DNA of 64,000 nt from Flavihumibacter cheonanensis (GTDB taxonomy: Bacteria > Bacteroidota > Bacteroidia > Chitinophagales > Chitinophagaceae): NCBI RefSeq assembly GCF_022352215.1, contig NZ_JAKRWF010000001.1:1922001-1986000 (forward strand), written 5' to 3'. Positions 8,573 through 16,670 of this stretch are shown here, piece after piece (within the stretch, counting starts at the first letter, position 1; each line of letters starts with the position of its first letter). A program made the position numbers and the translations under genes. The notes under the pieces were generated by a model, which saw only the letters and a program-made list of their open reading frames with translations, searched no databases and was not told the DNA's origin.

Positions 8573-9187
8573 TTAATAAAAAACTTTCCCCCGCTGAATA
8601 GTAAGCCTTCCTCTTTCATGCAGGGTTCGAATGGTACGAATAACCGTTTCAACTCGTAAACCAGTCATATCCGCCAATTGCTGACGGGTTAGATGCAACT
8701 TGCAGGGTTTCTGTTCAATGCCCCTCAATCGCTTGTAATAGTTCAGCATGGTAGAGATTCGTTGCTCCGGATTATTATAAGCCAGTTCCCGTAATGTCAG
8801 GAATTTAAACCGAAGCCTTGATACCAGCAGTCTGGTAAAATTAAAATGGATATCGTAGTTGCTCCGGAGCATTTGGTGAAAATTGGTTTTGTGCAAACGA
8901 AGTAACACACAATCATCATCCGCAATGGCAGAAGCGGCATATGGCTGATCGTCAAAAAGAGGAAATTCTCCGAAGGATTCACCAGGCTCAATCATCACCT
9001 GGATAAATTCGCGGCCATCTTCATTGATGTTTACCCAACGCACCCTGCCCTCTACCAATTGATAATAAAAACAGGCAGCACCTCCTTCCATAAAGATCAG
9101 GTCACCTTTATTTACTTTCTTGAAAGTGGCACCGTAACTCAGCAGTGTTTCCTCGGAAATGAAAGCTGTTGACATGTTATTTGACAT
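8573..9187 (-). CDS. Crp/Fnr-family transcriptional regulator
   Basis: About 204 residues with the usual two-part layout: an N-terminal cyclic-nucleotide-binding-type beta roll (GDLIFMEGGAACFYYQLVEGRVRWV, PGESFGEFPLF) and a C-terminal winged helix (LTRQQLADMTGLRVETVIRTIRTL, then a wing rich in Arg). No cysteine cluster for an Fe-S centre is visible, so it is not a classical Fnr. Related dimeric regulators bind TGA-N6-TCA-like palindromes. Such palindromes occur twice in the 219-base gap to the divergent cytochrome c/nosZ operon, making this the likely local regulator. I prefer the ATG at 9187; a TTG at 9199 and an ATG at 9175 are alternatives. Confidence 0.88.
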   Translation of the reverse strand: MSNNMSTAFISEETLLSYGATFKKVNKGDLIFMEGGAACFYYQLVEGRVRWVNINEDGREFIQVMIEPGESFGEFPLFDDQPYAASAIADDDCVLLRLHKTNFHQMLRSNYDIHFNFTRLLVSRLRFKFLTLRELAYNNPEQRISTMLNYYKRLRGIEQKPCKLHLTRQQLADMTGLRVETVIRTIRTLHERGRLTIQRGKVFY

Positions 9188-9268
9188 TTCGTTCAACAAA
9201 TCTATTCACGGGGTTCTCGCAGAATCATGATAAATGTACTGAATCCGCTTGAGTTTGTCAGGCATTTC

Positions 9269-9284
9269 TGTGACTGCAATCACC
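9269..9284. promoter_or_regulatory. Crp-like palindrome TGTGA-N6-TCACC
   Basis: TGTGA (9269-9273), six bases, TCACC (9280-9284). It matches nine of ten positions of the E. coli CRP consensus arms. It lies between the divergent Crp/Fnr gene and the cytochrome c gene, 138 bases before the latter. Confidence 0.45.
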
Positions 9285-9324
9285 TATCCATATGATCTTC
9301 ATCAGTTTAGAACAATTCCTTGTA

Positions 9325-9346
9325 AAATATGACCCCAATCATATTT
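9325..9346. promoter_or_regulatory. Near-perfect Crp/Fnr-type operator before the nos operon
   Basis: AAATATGA (9325-9332) and TCATATTT (9339-9346) are exact reverse complements around a 6-base spacer, and the symmetry extends outwards (GTAA / TTAC) with a one-base bulge. The core is TGA-N6-TCA. It lies 61 bases before the cytochrome c ATG at 9407, a position suited to activation. The same core occurs before the fasciclin gene at 16671-16688. Confidence 0.6.
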
Positions 9347-9406
9347 ACCCGGATCACACTCAGCTAACATTGCATCATAATCTTTTGTACAATAAAATTA
9401 CTCACC

Positions 9407-9883
9407 ATGAAAAAGCTCCTTCTCCTCGCCGGCATTGCAGCACTGATTTATGCCTGTGGCGGTGGTACCCAGCAAGACAACACAGCTTCTGACGAAGCAA
9501 GCTCCTCTGCCAGCAGTTCTTCTACACCCGCCCCTTCAGACAACCCGGATGGTGTTGGTAAATTCAAAGATGTTCAGATACCGGAAAAATTGGATCCCGC
9601 CCTGGCAGACAAGGGACAATCTGTTTATGATGTTAAATGTTCTTCCTGTCACAAACTAAGTGATGAACGCCTGGTTGGTCCGGGTTGGAAAGATGTTACC
9701 AAACGAAATACCGCTGCCTGGATAATGAATTTCGTTACCAATGTCGACGAAATGCTGAATACCGATCCAAAAGCACAGGCACAATTGGAAATATGTCTGG
9801 TCAGAATGCCCAATCAAAACCTAAGCGATGAAGATGCCCGTAATGTGTATGAATTCATGCGCAAAAATGACGGGGTCCAATAA
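9407..9883 (+). CDS. Monohaem cytochrome c lipoprotein of the nos operon
   Basis: The 158-residue precursor has a lipoprotein-like signal (residues 1-17, ending IYAC) and a Ser/Ala/Pro-rich linker, then a class I cytochrome c domain. The haem-binding motif is C78-S-S-C81-H82. The distal Met is probably M134 in LVRMPNQNLS, followed by the C-terminal helix DEDARNVYEFMR. It should sit on the periplasmic face of a membrane. It is 24 bases upstream of nosZ, so it is the likely electron donor to the nitrous-oxide reductase, as seen in other clade II nos clusters; donor role is inference. The Crp/Fnr-type palindrome lies 61 bases upstream. Confidence 0.88.
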   Translation: MKKLLLLAGIAALIYACGGGTQQDNTASDEASSSASSSSTPAPSDNPDGVGKFKDVQIPEKLDPALADKGQSVYDVKCSSCHKLSDERLVGPGWKDVTKRNTAAWIMNFVTNVDEMLNTDPKAQAQLEICLVRMPNQNLSDEDARNVYEFMRKNDGVQ

Positions 9884-9907
9884 TACATCAACCCTAAAAC
9901 AACAAAC

Positions 9908-11911
9908 ATGAATGCGTTTCTCAAATTGAGCCTTGGAACGGCGGCATTGCTGGCCGTCGGTTTCCAGGCCTGTAAACCCAAAAACACCAGTTCCGCAGTT
10001 AGTGGCGATGCTGCTGTGAAAGCCTATGTTCCACCCGGAAAATACGATGAGTTTTACAACTTTGTTTCCGGAGGCTTTAGCGGACAATTAAGTGTTTATG
10101 GCCTTCCAAGCGGACGCCTGTTCCGTGTAATTCCCGTTTTTTCCGTTGACCCTGAAAAAGGCTGGGGGTATTCGGAAGAAACAAAACCCATGCTGATGAC
10201 TTCACACGGTTTTGTTCCCTGGGACGATCTGCACCATACTGAATTATCTCAGACCAATGGGGAAATCGATGGTCGCTGGGTTTTTGGTAATGCTAACAAT
10301 ACCCCCCGCGTAGCCCGCGTAGATTTAAAAACCTTCCGTACCGCGGAGATCATTGAGCTACCTAACAGCGCTGGTAACCACTCCTCCCCCTTCATTACAG
10401 AAAACACCGAATACGTGGTAGCGGGCACCCGATTCAGTGTTCCGGTTGACTATGCAAATGGAGATGTTCCCATCAGCACCTACAAGCAGAATTTCAAAGG
10501 CACCATCAGCTTTATCAGTGTTGGCAAAGAAGATGGTAAAATGGACATTGCTTTCCAGCTCCTGCTGCCGGGAGTAAACTTCGACCTTAGCCATGCCGGT
10601 AAAGGTCCGAGCCATGGCTGGTTCTTTTTCTCCTGCTATAATAGTGAACAGGCGAATTCACTGCTGGAAGTAAACGCTTCCCAGAAAGACAAGGACTTCA
10701 TTCTCGCCGTAAACTGGAAAAAAGCCGAAGAATACCTGAAAGCAGGAAAAGGCAAGAAAGAAAAAGTACGTTACGCCCGTAACACCTGGGATGAATCCAC
10801 TCATACCGGCAAACATGAAATACTTGAAGAAGTTACAGTATTGGATGCTGTAGCGCTTAAGGATATCTGTTACCTCATACCCTGTCCGAAATCACCACAC
10901 GGATGTGATGTGGACCCAACTGGTGAATACATAGTAGGTTCTGGTAAACTGGCTGCCCTGATCCCCGTATTTTCCTACACTAAAATGCAGAAAGCAATTG
11001 CAGCCAAAGCATTTGAAGGAGAATATGAAGGTATCCCTGTGATCAAGTACGAAGAAGCCCTGCATGGTGAAGTACAGAAGCCAGGTCTCGGTCCTTTGCA
11101 TACTGAATTTGATGGCAAAGGGAATGCTTATACTTCATTCTTTGTATCATCAGAAATAGTAAAATGGAACATCAAAGACCTGAAAGTATTGGACCGTGCT
11201 CCAACCTTCTATTCCATCGGGCACCTGAGTATTCCAGGTGGTGATAGTAAGAAACCGAATGCAAAATATGTGGTAGGATATAACAAAATCACTAAAGACC
11301 GTTATCTGCCTACCGGACCGGAGTTGGCTCAAAGTGCACAGATTTACGATATCAGTGGCGATAAAATGCAACTGATCAATGACTTCCCCACTATTGGTGA
11401 ACCACACTATGCACAATCCGCTCCTGCTGAACTGATCAGTAAGAACTCAGTAAAAATCTTCAAGATTGAAGAAAACAAACATCCTTATGTAGCCAAAGGC
11501 GAGAAAGAAAGTAAAGTGATTCGGGAAGGCAACAAAGTACATGTGTACATTACTGCCATTCGTTCTCACTTCTCTCCAGACAATATTGAAGGCGTGAAAG
11601 TAGGAGATGAAGTTTATTTCCACGTAACCAACCTGGAACAGGATTGGGACGTACCACATGGCTTTGCAGTAAAAGGTGCCAATAACGCTGAGTTGTTGAT
11701 CATGCCGGGTGAAACACAAACTCTCAAATGGGTACCTGAAAAAACCGGTATATTCCCGATTTACTGCACTGACTTCTGTAGTGCCCTGCACCAGGAAATG
11801 TCTGGTTATGTTCGGGTAAGTCCGAAAGGATCCAATGTTCCACTGACCTTTAGCCTCGGAAAAAACAGTTCCGATGCAATGTCAAAAGAGAACAATAGCA
11901 ATGGCCAATAA
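9908..11911 (+). CDS. nosZ: Nitrous-oxide reductase, clade II (Sec-dependent)
   Basis: Terminal denitrification enzyme reducing N2O to N2 at a CuZ cluster, with CuA as entry site. The 667-residue protein has a Sec/lipoprotein-like signal (about 1-22, ending FQAC) and lacks a twin-arginine motif, the hallmark of clade II. The seven-bladed propeller carries His motifs expected for CuZ (DDLHHTE, SHGWFF, SPHGCDVDP, GPLHTEF, GEPHYAQ). The C-terminal cupredoxin has the CuA ligands H584 (VPHGFAV), C620, C624, H628 and M631 (CTDFCSALHQEM). It follows cytochrome c by 24 bases. After the stop comes a strong hairpin, then nosL. Clade II enzymes often occur in bacteria that do not denitrify fully. Confidence 0.97.
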   Translation: MNAFLKLSLGTAALLAVGFQACKPKNTSSAVSGDAAVKAYVPPGKYDEFYNFVSGGFSGQLSVYGLPSGRLFRVIPVFSVDPEKGWGYSEETKPMLMTSHGFVPWDDLHHTELSQTNGEIDGRWVFGNANNTPRVARVDLKTFRTAEIIELPNSAGNHSSPFITENTEYVVAGTRFSVPVDYANGDVPISTYKQNFKGTISFISVGKEDGKMDIAFQLLLPGVNFDLSHAGKGPSHGWFFFSCYNSEQANSLLEVNASQKDKDFILAVNWKKAEEYLKAGKGKKEKVRYARNTWDESTHTGKHEILEEVTVLDAVALKDICYLIPCPKSPHGCDVDPTGEYIVGSGKLAALIPVFSYTKMQKAIAAKAFEGEYEGIPVIKYEEALHGEVQKPGLGPLHTEFDGKGNAYTSFFVSSEIVKWNIKDLKVLDRAPTFYSIGHLSIPGGDSKKPNAKYVVGYNKITKDRYLPTGPELAQSAQIYDISGDKMQLINDFPTIGEPHYAQSAPAELISKNSVKIFKIEENKHPYVAKGEKESKVIREGNKVHVYITAIRSHFSPDNIEGVKVGDEVYFHVTNLEQDWDVPHGFAVKGANNAELLIMPGETQTLKWVPEKTGIFPIYCTDFCSALHQEMSGYVRVSPKGSNVPLTFSLGKNSSDAMSKENNSNGQ

Positions 11912-11917
11912 TAAATT

Positions 11918-11944
11918 GAGAAGGCAGGCAATACCTGCCTTCTC
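11918..11944 (+). terminator. Intercistronic hairpin between nosZ and nosL
   Basis: GAGAAGGCAGG (11918-11928) and CCTGCCTTCTC (11934-11944) form an 11-bp perfect stem with a 5-base loop, followed by TTTAAAA. It starts 7 bases after the nosZ stop and ends 16 bases before nosL. The T run is short, so it probably acts as a partial terminator or 3'-end stabiliser, letting nosZ be made in excess over the maturation genes. Confidence 0.65.
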
Positions 11945-11959
11945 TTTAAAACACTGATC

Positions 11960-12976
11960 ATGAACACAAGGTTATCTCCAATTACCCGAATCATCAGCCT
12001 GGTATCTGCAATTTCTTTGGTACTGGTATTTTTTCTTCCGATCTGGAGAATTGACCTGGTTGCACCACAATACCCTGAAGGTCTTTTTCTGCAGATCCAT
12101 GCAGGTAAAATTGGAGGCGATATAGATGTGATCAATGGACTCAATCACTATATCGGAATGAAACATATTGAAGAAAAAGACTTTGTTGAATTCCAGGTAC
12201 TACCCTATATTATCCTCACCATTGCCGCTTTTGGGTTACTAACAGCAATCATTAACCGTAAATGGTTTTATTTCAGCTGGTTTGGATTTCTCTTATTATT
12301 TGGTATTGTAGCCATGCTTGATTTTTATCACTGGCTCTATAATTACGGACACAACCTGGATCCGGCTGCCGCTATTAAGGTACCCGGACAATCCTATCAG
12401 CCCCCCCTGCTCGGCTACAAGCAGTTACTCAATTTCGGAGCCTACTCTATGCCCGATATCGGGGGTTGGATATTTGTAGTAGTGGGTATTTTACTGCTGA
12501 TCGGAGGATGGCTTGAGCTAAAAGCTATCAGAAAAAAACGCAGTATCGGACCTGCATTTCTCTTACTGCTGACCAGCAGCTTTTTCTTCACTGGTTGTGC
12601 CAGTGGACCTCAACCAATTCCCTATGGCAAGCAGGAATGCAATTATTGCAAAATGACATTGATGAATCAACAATTTGGAACTGAATTGCTTTCCGATAAA
12701 GGCAAACCCTTTTATTTCGATGATCTTACCTGCCTCATTGAATACATCCGTGAAGGTTCTCCCGGTACTGCCGGAGCTTACCAGGCATACATGAGTGATT
12801 ATGAACGTCCGGGGAACTTGCTGGAACTGGACAAGGCTTTTCTTTTCCAGTCGGATGAAATCCGGGGCCCTATGGGTGGCACCATTGTGGCTTTCTCTAC
12901 AGATGCAGCAAGACAAAAATTCAGTGCCTCCAAATCCGGAAAAAATACATCCTGGAAAGAACAAGTTCAGCCATGA
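11960..12976 (+). CDS. nosL: Membrane domain fused to NosL copper chaperone
   Basis: 338 residues in two parts. Residues 1-195 form a membrane domain with about four helices (10-28, 80-97, 103-122, 168-186) and a large periplasmic loop. Residues 215-335 are a NosL domain, the Cu(I) donor for NosZ, with the copper motif C227-N-Y-C230-K-M232. Between them sits FLLLLTSSFFFTGC (200-213), which looks exactly like a lipoprotein signal with its lipobox cysteine C213. The fusion may therefore have arisen by joining a membrane-protein gene to a lipoprotein nosL gene, and the hydrophobic stretch may now be a further transmembrane helix. The stop overlaps the nosD start (ATGA). Confidence 0.85.
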   Translation: MNTRLSPITRIISLVSAISLVLVFFLPIWRIDLVAPQYPEGLFLQIHAGKIGGDIDVINGLNHYIGMKHIEEKDFVEFQVLPYIILTIAAFGLLTAIINRKWFYFSWFGFLLLFGIVAMLDFYHWLYNYGHNLDPAAAIKVPGQSYQPPLLGYKQLLNFGAYSMPDIGGWIFVVVGILLLIGGWLELKAIRKKRSIGPAFLLLLTSSFFFTGCASGPQPIPYGKQECNYCKMTLMNQQFGTELLSDKGKPFYFDDLTCLIEYIREGSPGTAGAYQAYMSDYERPGNLLELDKAFLFQSDEIRGPMGGTIVAFSTDAARQKFSASKSGKNTSWKEQVQP

Positions 12977-14205
12977 TTCGTCTCTTTTATATAATTATTT
13001 GTGCACAATTGATAGTACTCCTGCCGGCACAGGCAGCTGAACACCTGGTGAAACCCGGAGAGTCGATTCAGGCTGCCATCAATAAAGCATCCAAAGGCGA
13101 TCTGATTAAAGTACTTCCTGGCACGTACCGGGAAAAAGGAATACTTATCAATAAGCAACTCGTATTGCAGGGAATTGGTTACCCGGTACTGGATGGAGAG
13201 AATAAATACGAAGTAGTAACTATTACAGCAGATCATGTGGTAGTGCAGGGGTTCGAAATTATTCGTTCCGGTTACAGCAGCATGGATGAATTGGCAGCCG
13301 TTCGAATTAAACAGGCCTCCTATGTGGGAATCCGAAATAACCGGTTACGCGAAAATTTTTTTGGCATTTATTGCCAGCATGCCTCTTTCAGCCTGATCGC
13401 CCATAATGATATCACCAGCACAGGTGGCAGTGAACTGGAAGCAGGTAATGGCATCCATGCCTGGAAAAGTAACCATCTCGTTATTGATGGAAATTTCATC
13501 AGCGGCCATCGGGATGGTATCTATTTTGAGTTTGTAACCGAGTCTACTATTACCAACAACAAAAGTCATCAGAATATCCGGTATGGTTTACATTTTATGT
13601 TTTCTCACCAGGATATTTACACCAATAACACATTCAGTGAAAATGGAGCAGGTGTTGCGGTTATGTACAGCCGGCAGGTAACCATGATTCGCAATCATTT
13701 CCTGGATAACTGGGGTAGCGCAGCATATGGAATTTTGCTTAAGGAAATTTCAGACAGCTATGCCGCATACAATGAATTTTCCCGCAATACGGCGGCAATC
13801 TACATGGAAGGATCCAGCCGACTGATCATATTCGCCAACCGTTTTTTGCAGAATGGATATGGCATTCGCATCCAGGCGTCCTGTGATAACAATGTTATCC
13901 GTAAAAACAATTTCATCGCCAACAGTTTTGATATTGCTACCAATGGAAGCCTGGTTCTAAATAGTTTTAATGAAAATTACTGGGACAAATACGAAGGGTA
14001 TGATTTAAACCGGGATGGTATGGGAGATATCCCTTACCGCCCACTCAGCCTCTTTGCCCTGATCGTGGAACGTAACAACAGTGCTATGATGTTATTTCGC
14101 AGCCCAATGGTGGGTTTACTGGAAAAAGCGGAAAAAATCATGCCCGGCATTACTCCGGAAAAACTGAAAGACAATCAACCCAGTATGAAACCCTTCCCGT
14201 TATGA
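12973..14205 (+). CDS. nosD: NosD, periplasmic maturation factor
   Basis: The 410-residue protein begins with a Sec signal (1-21, ending AQAA). The mature part is a right-handed parallel beta-helix built of repeated turns (for example NGIHAWKSNHLVIDGNFIS, NNKSHQNIRYGLHFMFS, YNEFSRNTAAIYMEGS), ending in NYWDKYEGYDLNRDGMGDIPYRP, which is characteristic of NosD. NosD works with NosF and NosY to deliver sulfur and copper for CuZ assembly. The gene overlaps nosL by 4 bases and nosF by 4 bases, so translation of the three is probably coupled. Confidence 0.95.
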   Translation: MIRLFYIIICAQLIVLLPAQAAEHLVKPGESIQAAINKASKGDLIKVLPGTYREKGILINKQLVLQGIGYPVLDGENKYEVVTITADHVVVQGFEIIRSGYSSMDELAAVRIKQASYVGIRNNRLRENFFGIYCQHASFSLIAHNDITSTGGSELEAGNGIHAWKSNHLVIDGNFISGHRDGIYFEFVTESTITNNKSHQNIRYGLHFMFSHQDIYTNNTFSENGAGVAVMYSRQVTMIRNHFLDNWGSAAYGILLKEISDSYAAYNEFSRNTAAIYMEGSSRLIIFANRFLQNGYGIRIQASCDNNVIRKNNFIANSFDIATNGSLVLNSFNENYWDKYEGYDLNRDGMGDIPYRPLSLFALIVERNNSAMMLFRSPMVGLLEKAEKIMPGITPEKLKDNQPSMKPFPL

Positions 14206-14921
14206 TTATCGCAACCAATGTACAGAAAAAGTTCGGTCGACTGGTAGCTCTTGACAGCATCAGCCTGAGTTGTAATAAAGGACAGACCATCGCCCTGATC
14301 GGGCCAAACGGTTCGGGTAAAACCACCTTTATCAAATGTCTTTTGGGCATGGTTATTCCCGATAGTGGATTTATTACCGTTAACCAGGAAAACATACATC
14401 GCACCTGGGAATACCGGCAACATATAGGTTATATGCCCCAGATCAGCCGCTTCCCGGATAATATGACCATTGAACAGGTCATTGACATGGTGAGGGATAT
14501 TCGATATAAACCCGGACAAGAACTGGATGAAGAATTAATAGAGGCATTTGATCTGACTCGTATGTATGGTAAACGCATGAGAACACTGTCAGGCGGAACA
14601 CGTCAGAAAGTAAGTGCATGTCTTGCTTTTTTATTCAAACCGGATATCCTCATACTGGATGAGCCAACTGCCGGACTTGATCCTGTTGCAAGCGAACTGC
14701 TGAAAGCCAAAATCTTAAAAGAAAAAGCAAAGGGAAAACTAACCCTTATCACCTCCCATGTGCTAAGTGACCTGGACGACCTGGTATCGGAGCTTATTTA
14801 TCTGCAGGATGGGCAACTCCGGTTTCATGAATCGGTTGCTGAATTGCAGAAAAAAACCGGGCAAGCCAAACTGAATAAGGTGATGGCACAAATCATGTTA
14901 CAAAAAACGGCACAACGATGA
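14202..14921 (+). CDS. nosF: NosF, ABC transporter ATPase
   Basis: The 239-residue ATPase of the NosDFY complex powers CuZ maturation. It has Walker A GPNGSGKTT (34-42), signature LSGGTRQK, Walker B ILILDEPTAGLDP and the switch His in LITSHVLSDLDD. The start overlaps nosD and the stop overlaps nosY by 4 bases (ATGA type). Length and motif order are standard for NosF/CcmA-type subunits. Confidence 0.95.
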   Translation: MIIATNVQKKFGRLVALDSISLSCNKGQTIALIGPNGSGKTTFIKCLLGMVIPDSGFITVNQENIHRTWEYRQHIGYMPQISRFPDNMTIEQVIDMVRDIRYKPGQELDEELIEAFDLTRMYGKRMRTLSGGTRQKVSACLAFLFKPDILILDEPTAGLDPVASELLKAKILKEKAKGKLTLITSHVLSDLDDLVSELIYLQDGQLRFHESVAELQKKTGQAKLNKVMAQIMLQKTAQR

Positions 14922-15685
14922 AAAAGATTATTAAATACAGCCTGCTCGATATATTAAGGAATCGTGTAATCCTGGCTTATACAATCTTGCTGGCTGTTGT
15001 CAGTATCAGTTTATTCCTGATGGAAGACAACCCTGCAAAAGCGGTCATGAGCCTTATGAATATCAGTTTGCTGATTGTACCGCTTGTAAGCAGCATTTTC
15101 TGTACCATCTATTTGTATAACAGTGCTGAATTCATTGAACTATTGGTTGCTCAGCCAATCCGCCGGTCGCGTTTGCTTTGGGGTGTTTACCTTGGTATGA
15201 TTACCGCATTACTGATCGCACTGATCCTGGGAATCGGATTACCTCTTTTGATACTACAACCCACTATATCCGGACTCAGTCTTTTTCTTACTAGCGCAGC
15301 CCTGACCATTGTGTTTTCCTCGCTGGCCACACTTTCGGCTGTACTTACGCGTGATAAAGCAAAGGGTATTGGCGTATCCCTCCTTTTATGGTTTTATTTT
15401 ACTTTTATTTACGATGGAATTGTATTGCTGGTTTTGTTCCAAATGGCAGACTATCCACTGGAAACAACCATGATTGGTATGAGTATGCTGAACCCCATTG
15501 ACCTCGGTAGAATCGGAATGTTGATACAGCTCGACATTTCTGCCATGATGGGATTAACCGGTGCATTGTTCCAGGACTTCTTTGGAAATGGATTGGGTGC
15601 CGTACTGGTAATTCTGGTAATGATGGGCTGGATGACTCTTCCTATCCTATTTGCGATTCGTAGGTTTAAAAACAAGGACCTTTAA
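14918..15685 (+). CDS. nosY: NosY, ABC transporter permease
   Basis: The 255-residue inner-membrane permease has about six helices (for example 17-35, 48-68, 95-115, 125-145, 155-178, 228-246) and the ABC-2 type topology of NosY. Between helices is the typical FIELLVAQPIRRSRLLWG coupling segment near residues 69-88. It forms the membrane part of the NosDFY machine with the ATPase encoded just upstream. The truncated haemoglobin gene follows after 14 bases, so the transcript probably continues. Confidence 0.93.
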   Translation: MKKIIKYSLLDILRNRVILAYTILLAVVSISLFLMEDNPAKAVMSLMNISLLIVPLVSSIFCTIYLYNSAEFIELLVAQPIRRSRLLWGVYLGMITALLIALILGIGLPLLILQPTISGLSLFLTSAALTIVFSSLATLSAVLTRDKAKGIGVSLLLWFYFTFIYDGIVLLVLFQMADYPLETTMIGMSMLNPIDLGRIGMLIQLDISAMMGLTGALFQDFFGNGLGAVLVILVMMGWMTLPILFAIRRFKNKDL

Positions 15686-15699
15686 ACAACTGCATCGAG

Positions 15700-16095
15700 A
15701 TGAAAAAAGATATTACTAACCGTTCGGATATTGAATTATTGATCAATCGTTTTTATGATCAGGTAAAAGCAAATGATCAGATCGGTCATTTCTTTACTAC
15801 AGACAGGAAGGTAAATTGGGAACACCATCTGCCAATTATGTATAACTTTTGGGAAAACATTTTATTTTATACCGGGCAGTACAATGGAAATCCTATGGCT
15901 GTGCATAAACAATTACATCAGGAATTTCCGCTAAGCAGGGAAGATTTTGCGGAATGGCTACAACTGTTTAAAAACACAGCAGATGTGTTATTTGAGGGAG
16001 AGAATACAGAATTAATAAAACAACGAGCGCAATCAATTGCGCTCGTTATGGAACTCAAAATTGTTCATGGTAACAACACCTCATCAATCACATGA
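15700..16095 (+). CDS. Group III truncated haemoglobin
   Basis: This 131-residue globin has a 2-on-2 fold of the group III (P) type. A conserved N-terminal DIELLINRFYDQVKANDQIGHFF leads into a helix with WEHHLPIMYNFWENILFYTG. The proximal haem ligand is H69 or H73 (MAVHKQLHQEFPL), followed by the FAEWLQLF helix. Globins of this group bind O2 and NO and are linked to nitrosative stress. Here it is the last gene of the nos operon, 14 bases after nosY, so NO scavenging or O2 handling around N2O respiration is plausible but unproven. Its 3' end overlaps the convergent fasciclin gene by 31 bases and contains a 26-base palindrome. Confidence 0.88.
   Translation: MKKDITNRSDIELLINRFYDQVKANDQIGHFFTTDRKVNWEHHLPIMYNFWENILFYTGQYNGNPMAVHKQLHQEFPLSREDFAEWLQLFKNTADVLFEGENTELIKQRAQSIALVMELKIVHGNNTSSIT
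16022..16047. repeat. 26-base perfect palindrome inside the globin gene
   Basis: AACGAGCGCAAT (16022-16033) and ATTGCGCTCGTT (16036-16047) are exact reverse complements around CA. It lies in the last 75 bases of the globin coding region, encoding part of QRAQSIALVME. There is no T run after it, so an intrinsic terminator is unlikely. Confidence 0.7.
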
Positions 16096-16613
16096 ATGAT
16101 GCCGTTACTGGCCGGTACTGAAGCCAGAATGGTTGCTTTCCCGTTCACCATCACTTTTCCATCTTTTACTGAAATCGTGATATTACCACCATTTGCCTGA
16201 CCCAATATCTGACCATCATTCATCAGATCGGTTTTAATTACGCCCACATACACATGGTATTGAAGAATGTTTTCCAGGTCAGCTTTGCTGGATGGTTGCA
16301 TTAATTTATCCAGTGTTCCGGTGGGCAATTTGTCAAATGCTGCATTCGTGGGAGCAAAAACAGTGAAGGGTCCAGCGTTGGAAAGTACATCTACCAATCC
16401 GGCTGCCTGCACCGCTTTCACCAGTGTGGAATGATCTGCACTTCCAATTGCCACTTTTACAATGTCTTTCTGGGAATCATCGTCCTTAACGGCAGATTGT
16501 CCGCTTAGCGGCGTCTCAACGGCGGCTGCGGCAGCATTGTCAGAAGCGGCCTGGTCGCCGCAGGAATGCATCAGGAAGGATGCTCCAATCAGGAGGGGAA
16601 TCCAATTTCTCAT
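16065..16613 (-). CDS. Fasciclin (FAS1) domain lipoprotein
   Basis: The 182-residue protein has a lipoprotein signal (1-17) with lipobox LMHSC, C18 being lipidated, then an Ala/Asp-rich linker. One FAS1 domain follows (about 55-182), with the first conserved block DHSTLVKAVQAAGLVDVLSNAGPFTVFAPTNAAF and the second at the end (NGIIHVIDEVLLP). FAS1 domains mediate surface adhesion, and the exact role here is unknown. The gene overlaps the globin gene tail to tail, and a TGA-N6-TCA palindrome like the one before the nos operon lies 58 bases upstream of its start, suggesting shared control. Confidence 0.9.
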   Translation of the reverse strand: MRNWIPLLIGASFLMHSCGDQAASDNAAAAAVETPLSGQSAVKDDDSQKDIVKVAIGSADHSTLVKAVQAAGLVDVLSNAGPFTVFAPTNAAFDKLPTGTLDKLMQPSSKADLENILQYHVYVGVIKTDLMNDGQILGQANGGNITISVKDGKVMVNGKATILASVPASNGIIHVIDEVLLP

Positions 16614-16670
16614 ACTGTTATTTTTAGGGTGTATTGAATAATCTAAACTATTACACCCGGTTTATATCTA

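Noticed and set aside
9181-9196. TTGA-N8-TCAA near the Crp/Fnr start as an Fnr site
   Set aside because: The spacer is 8 rather than 6 bases and it overlaps the coding start; the symmetric sites at 9269 and 9325 are better.
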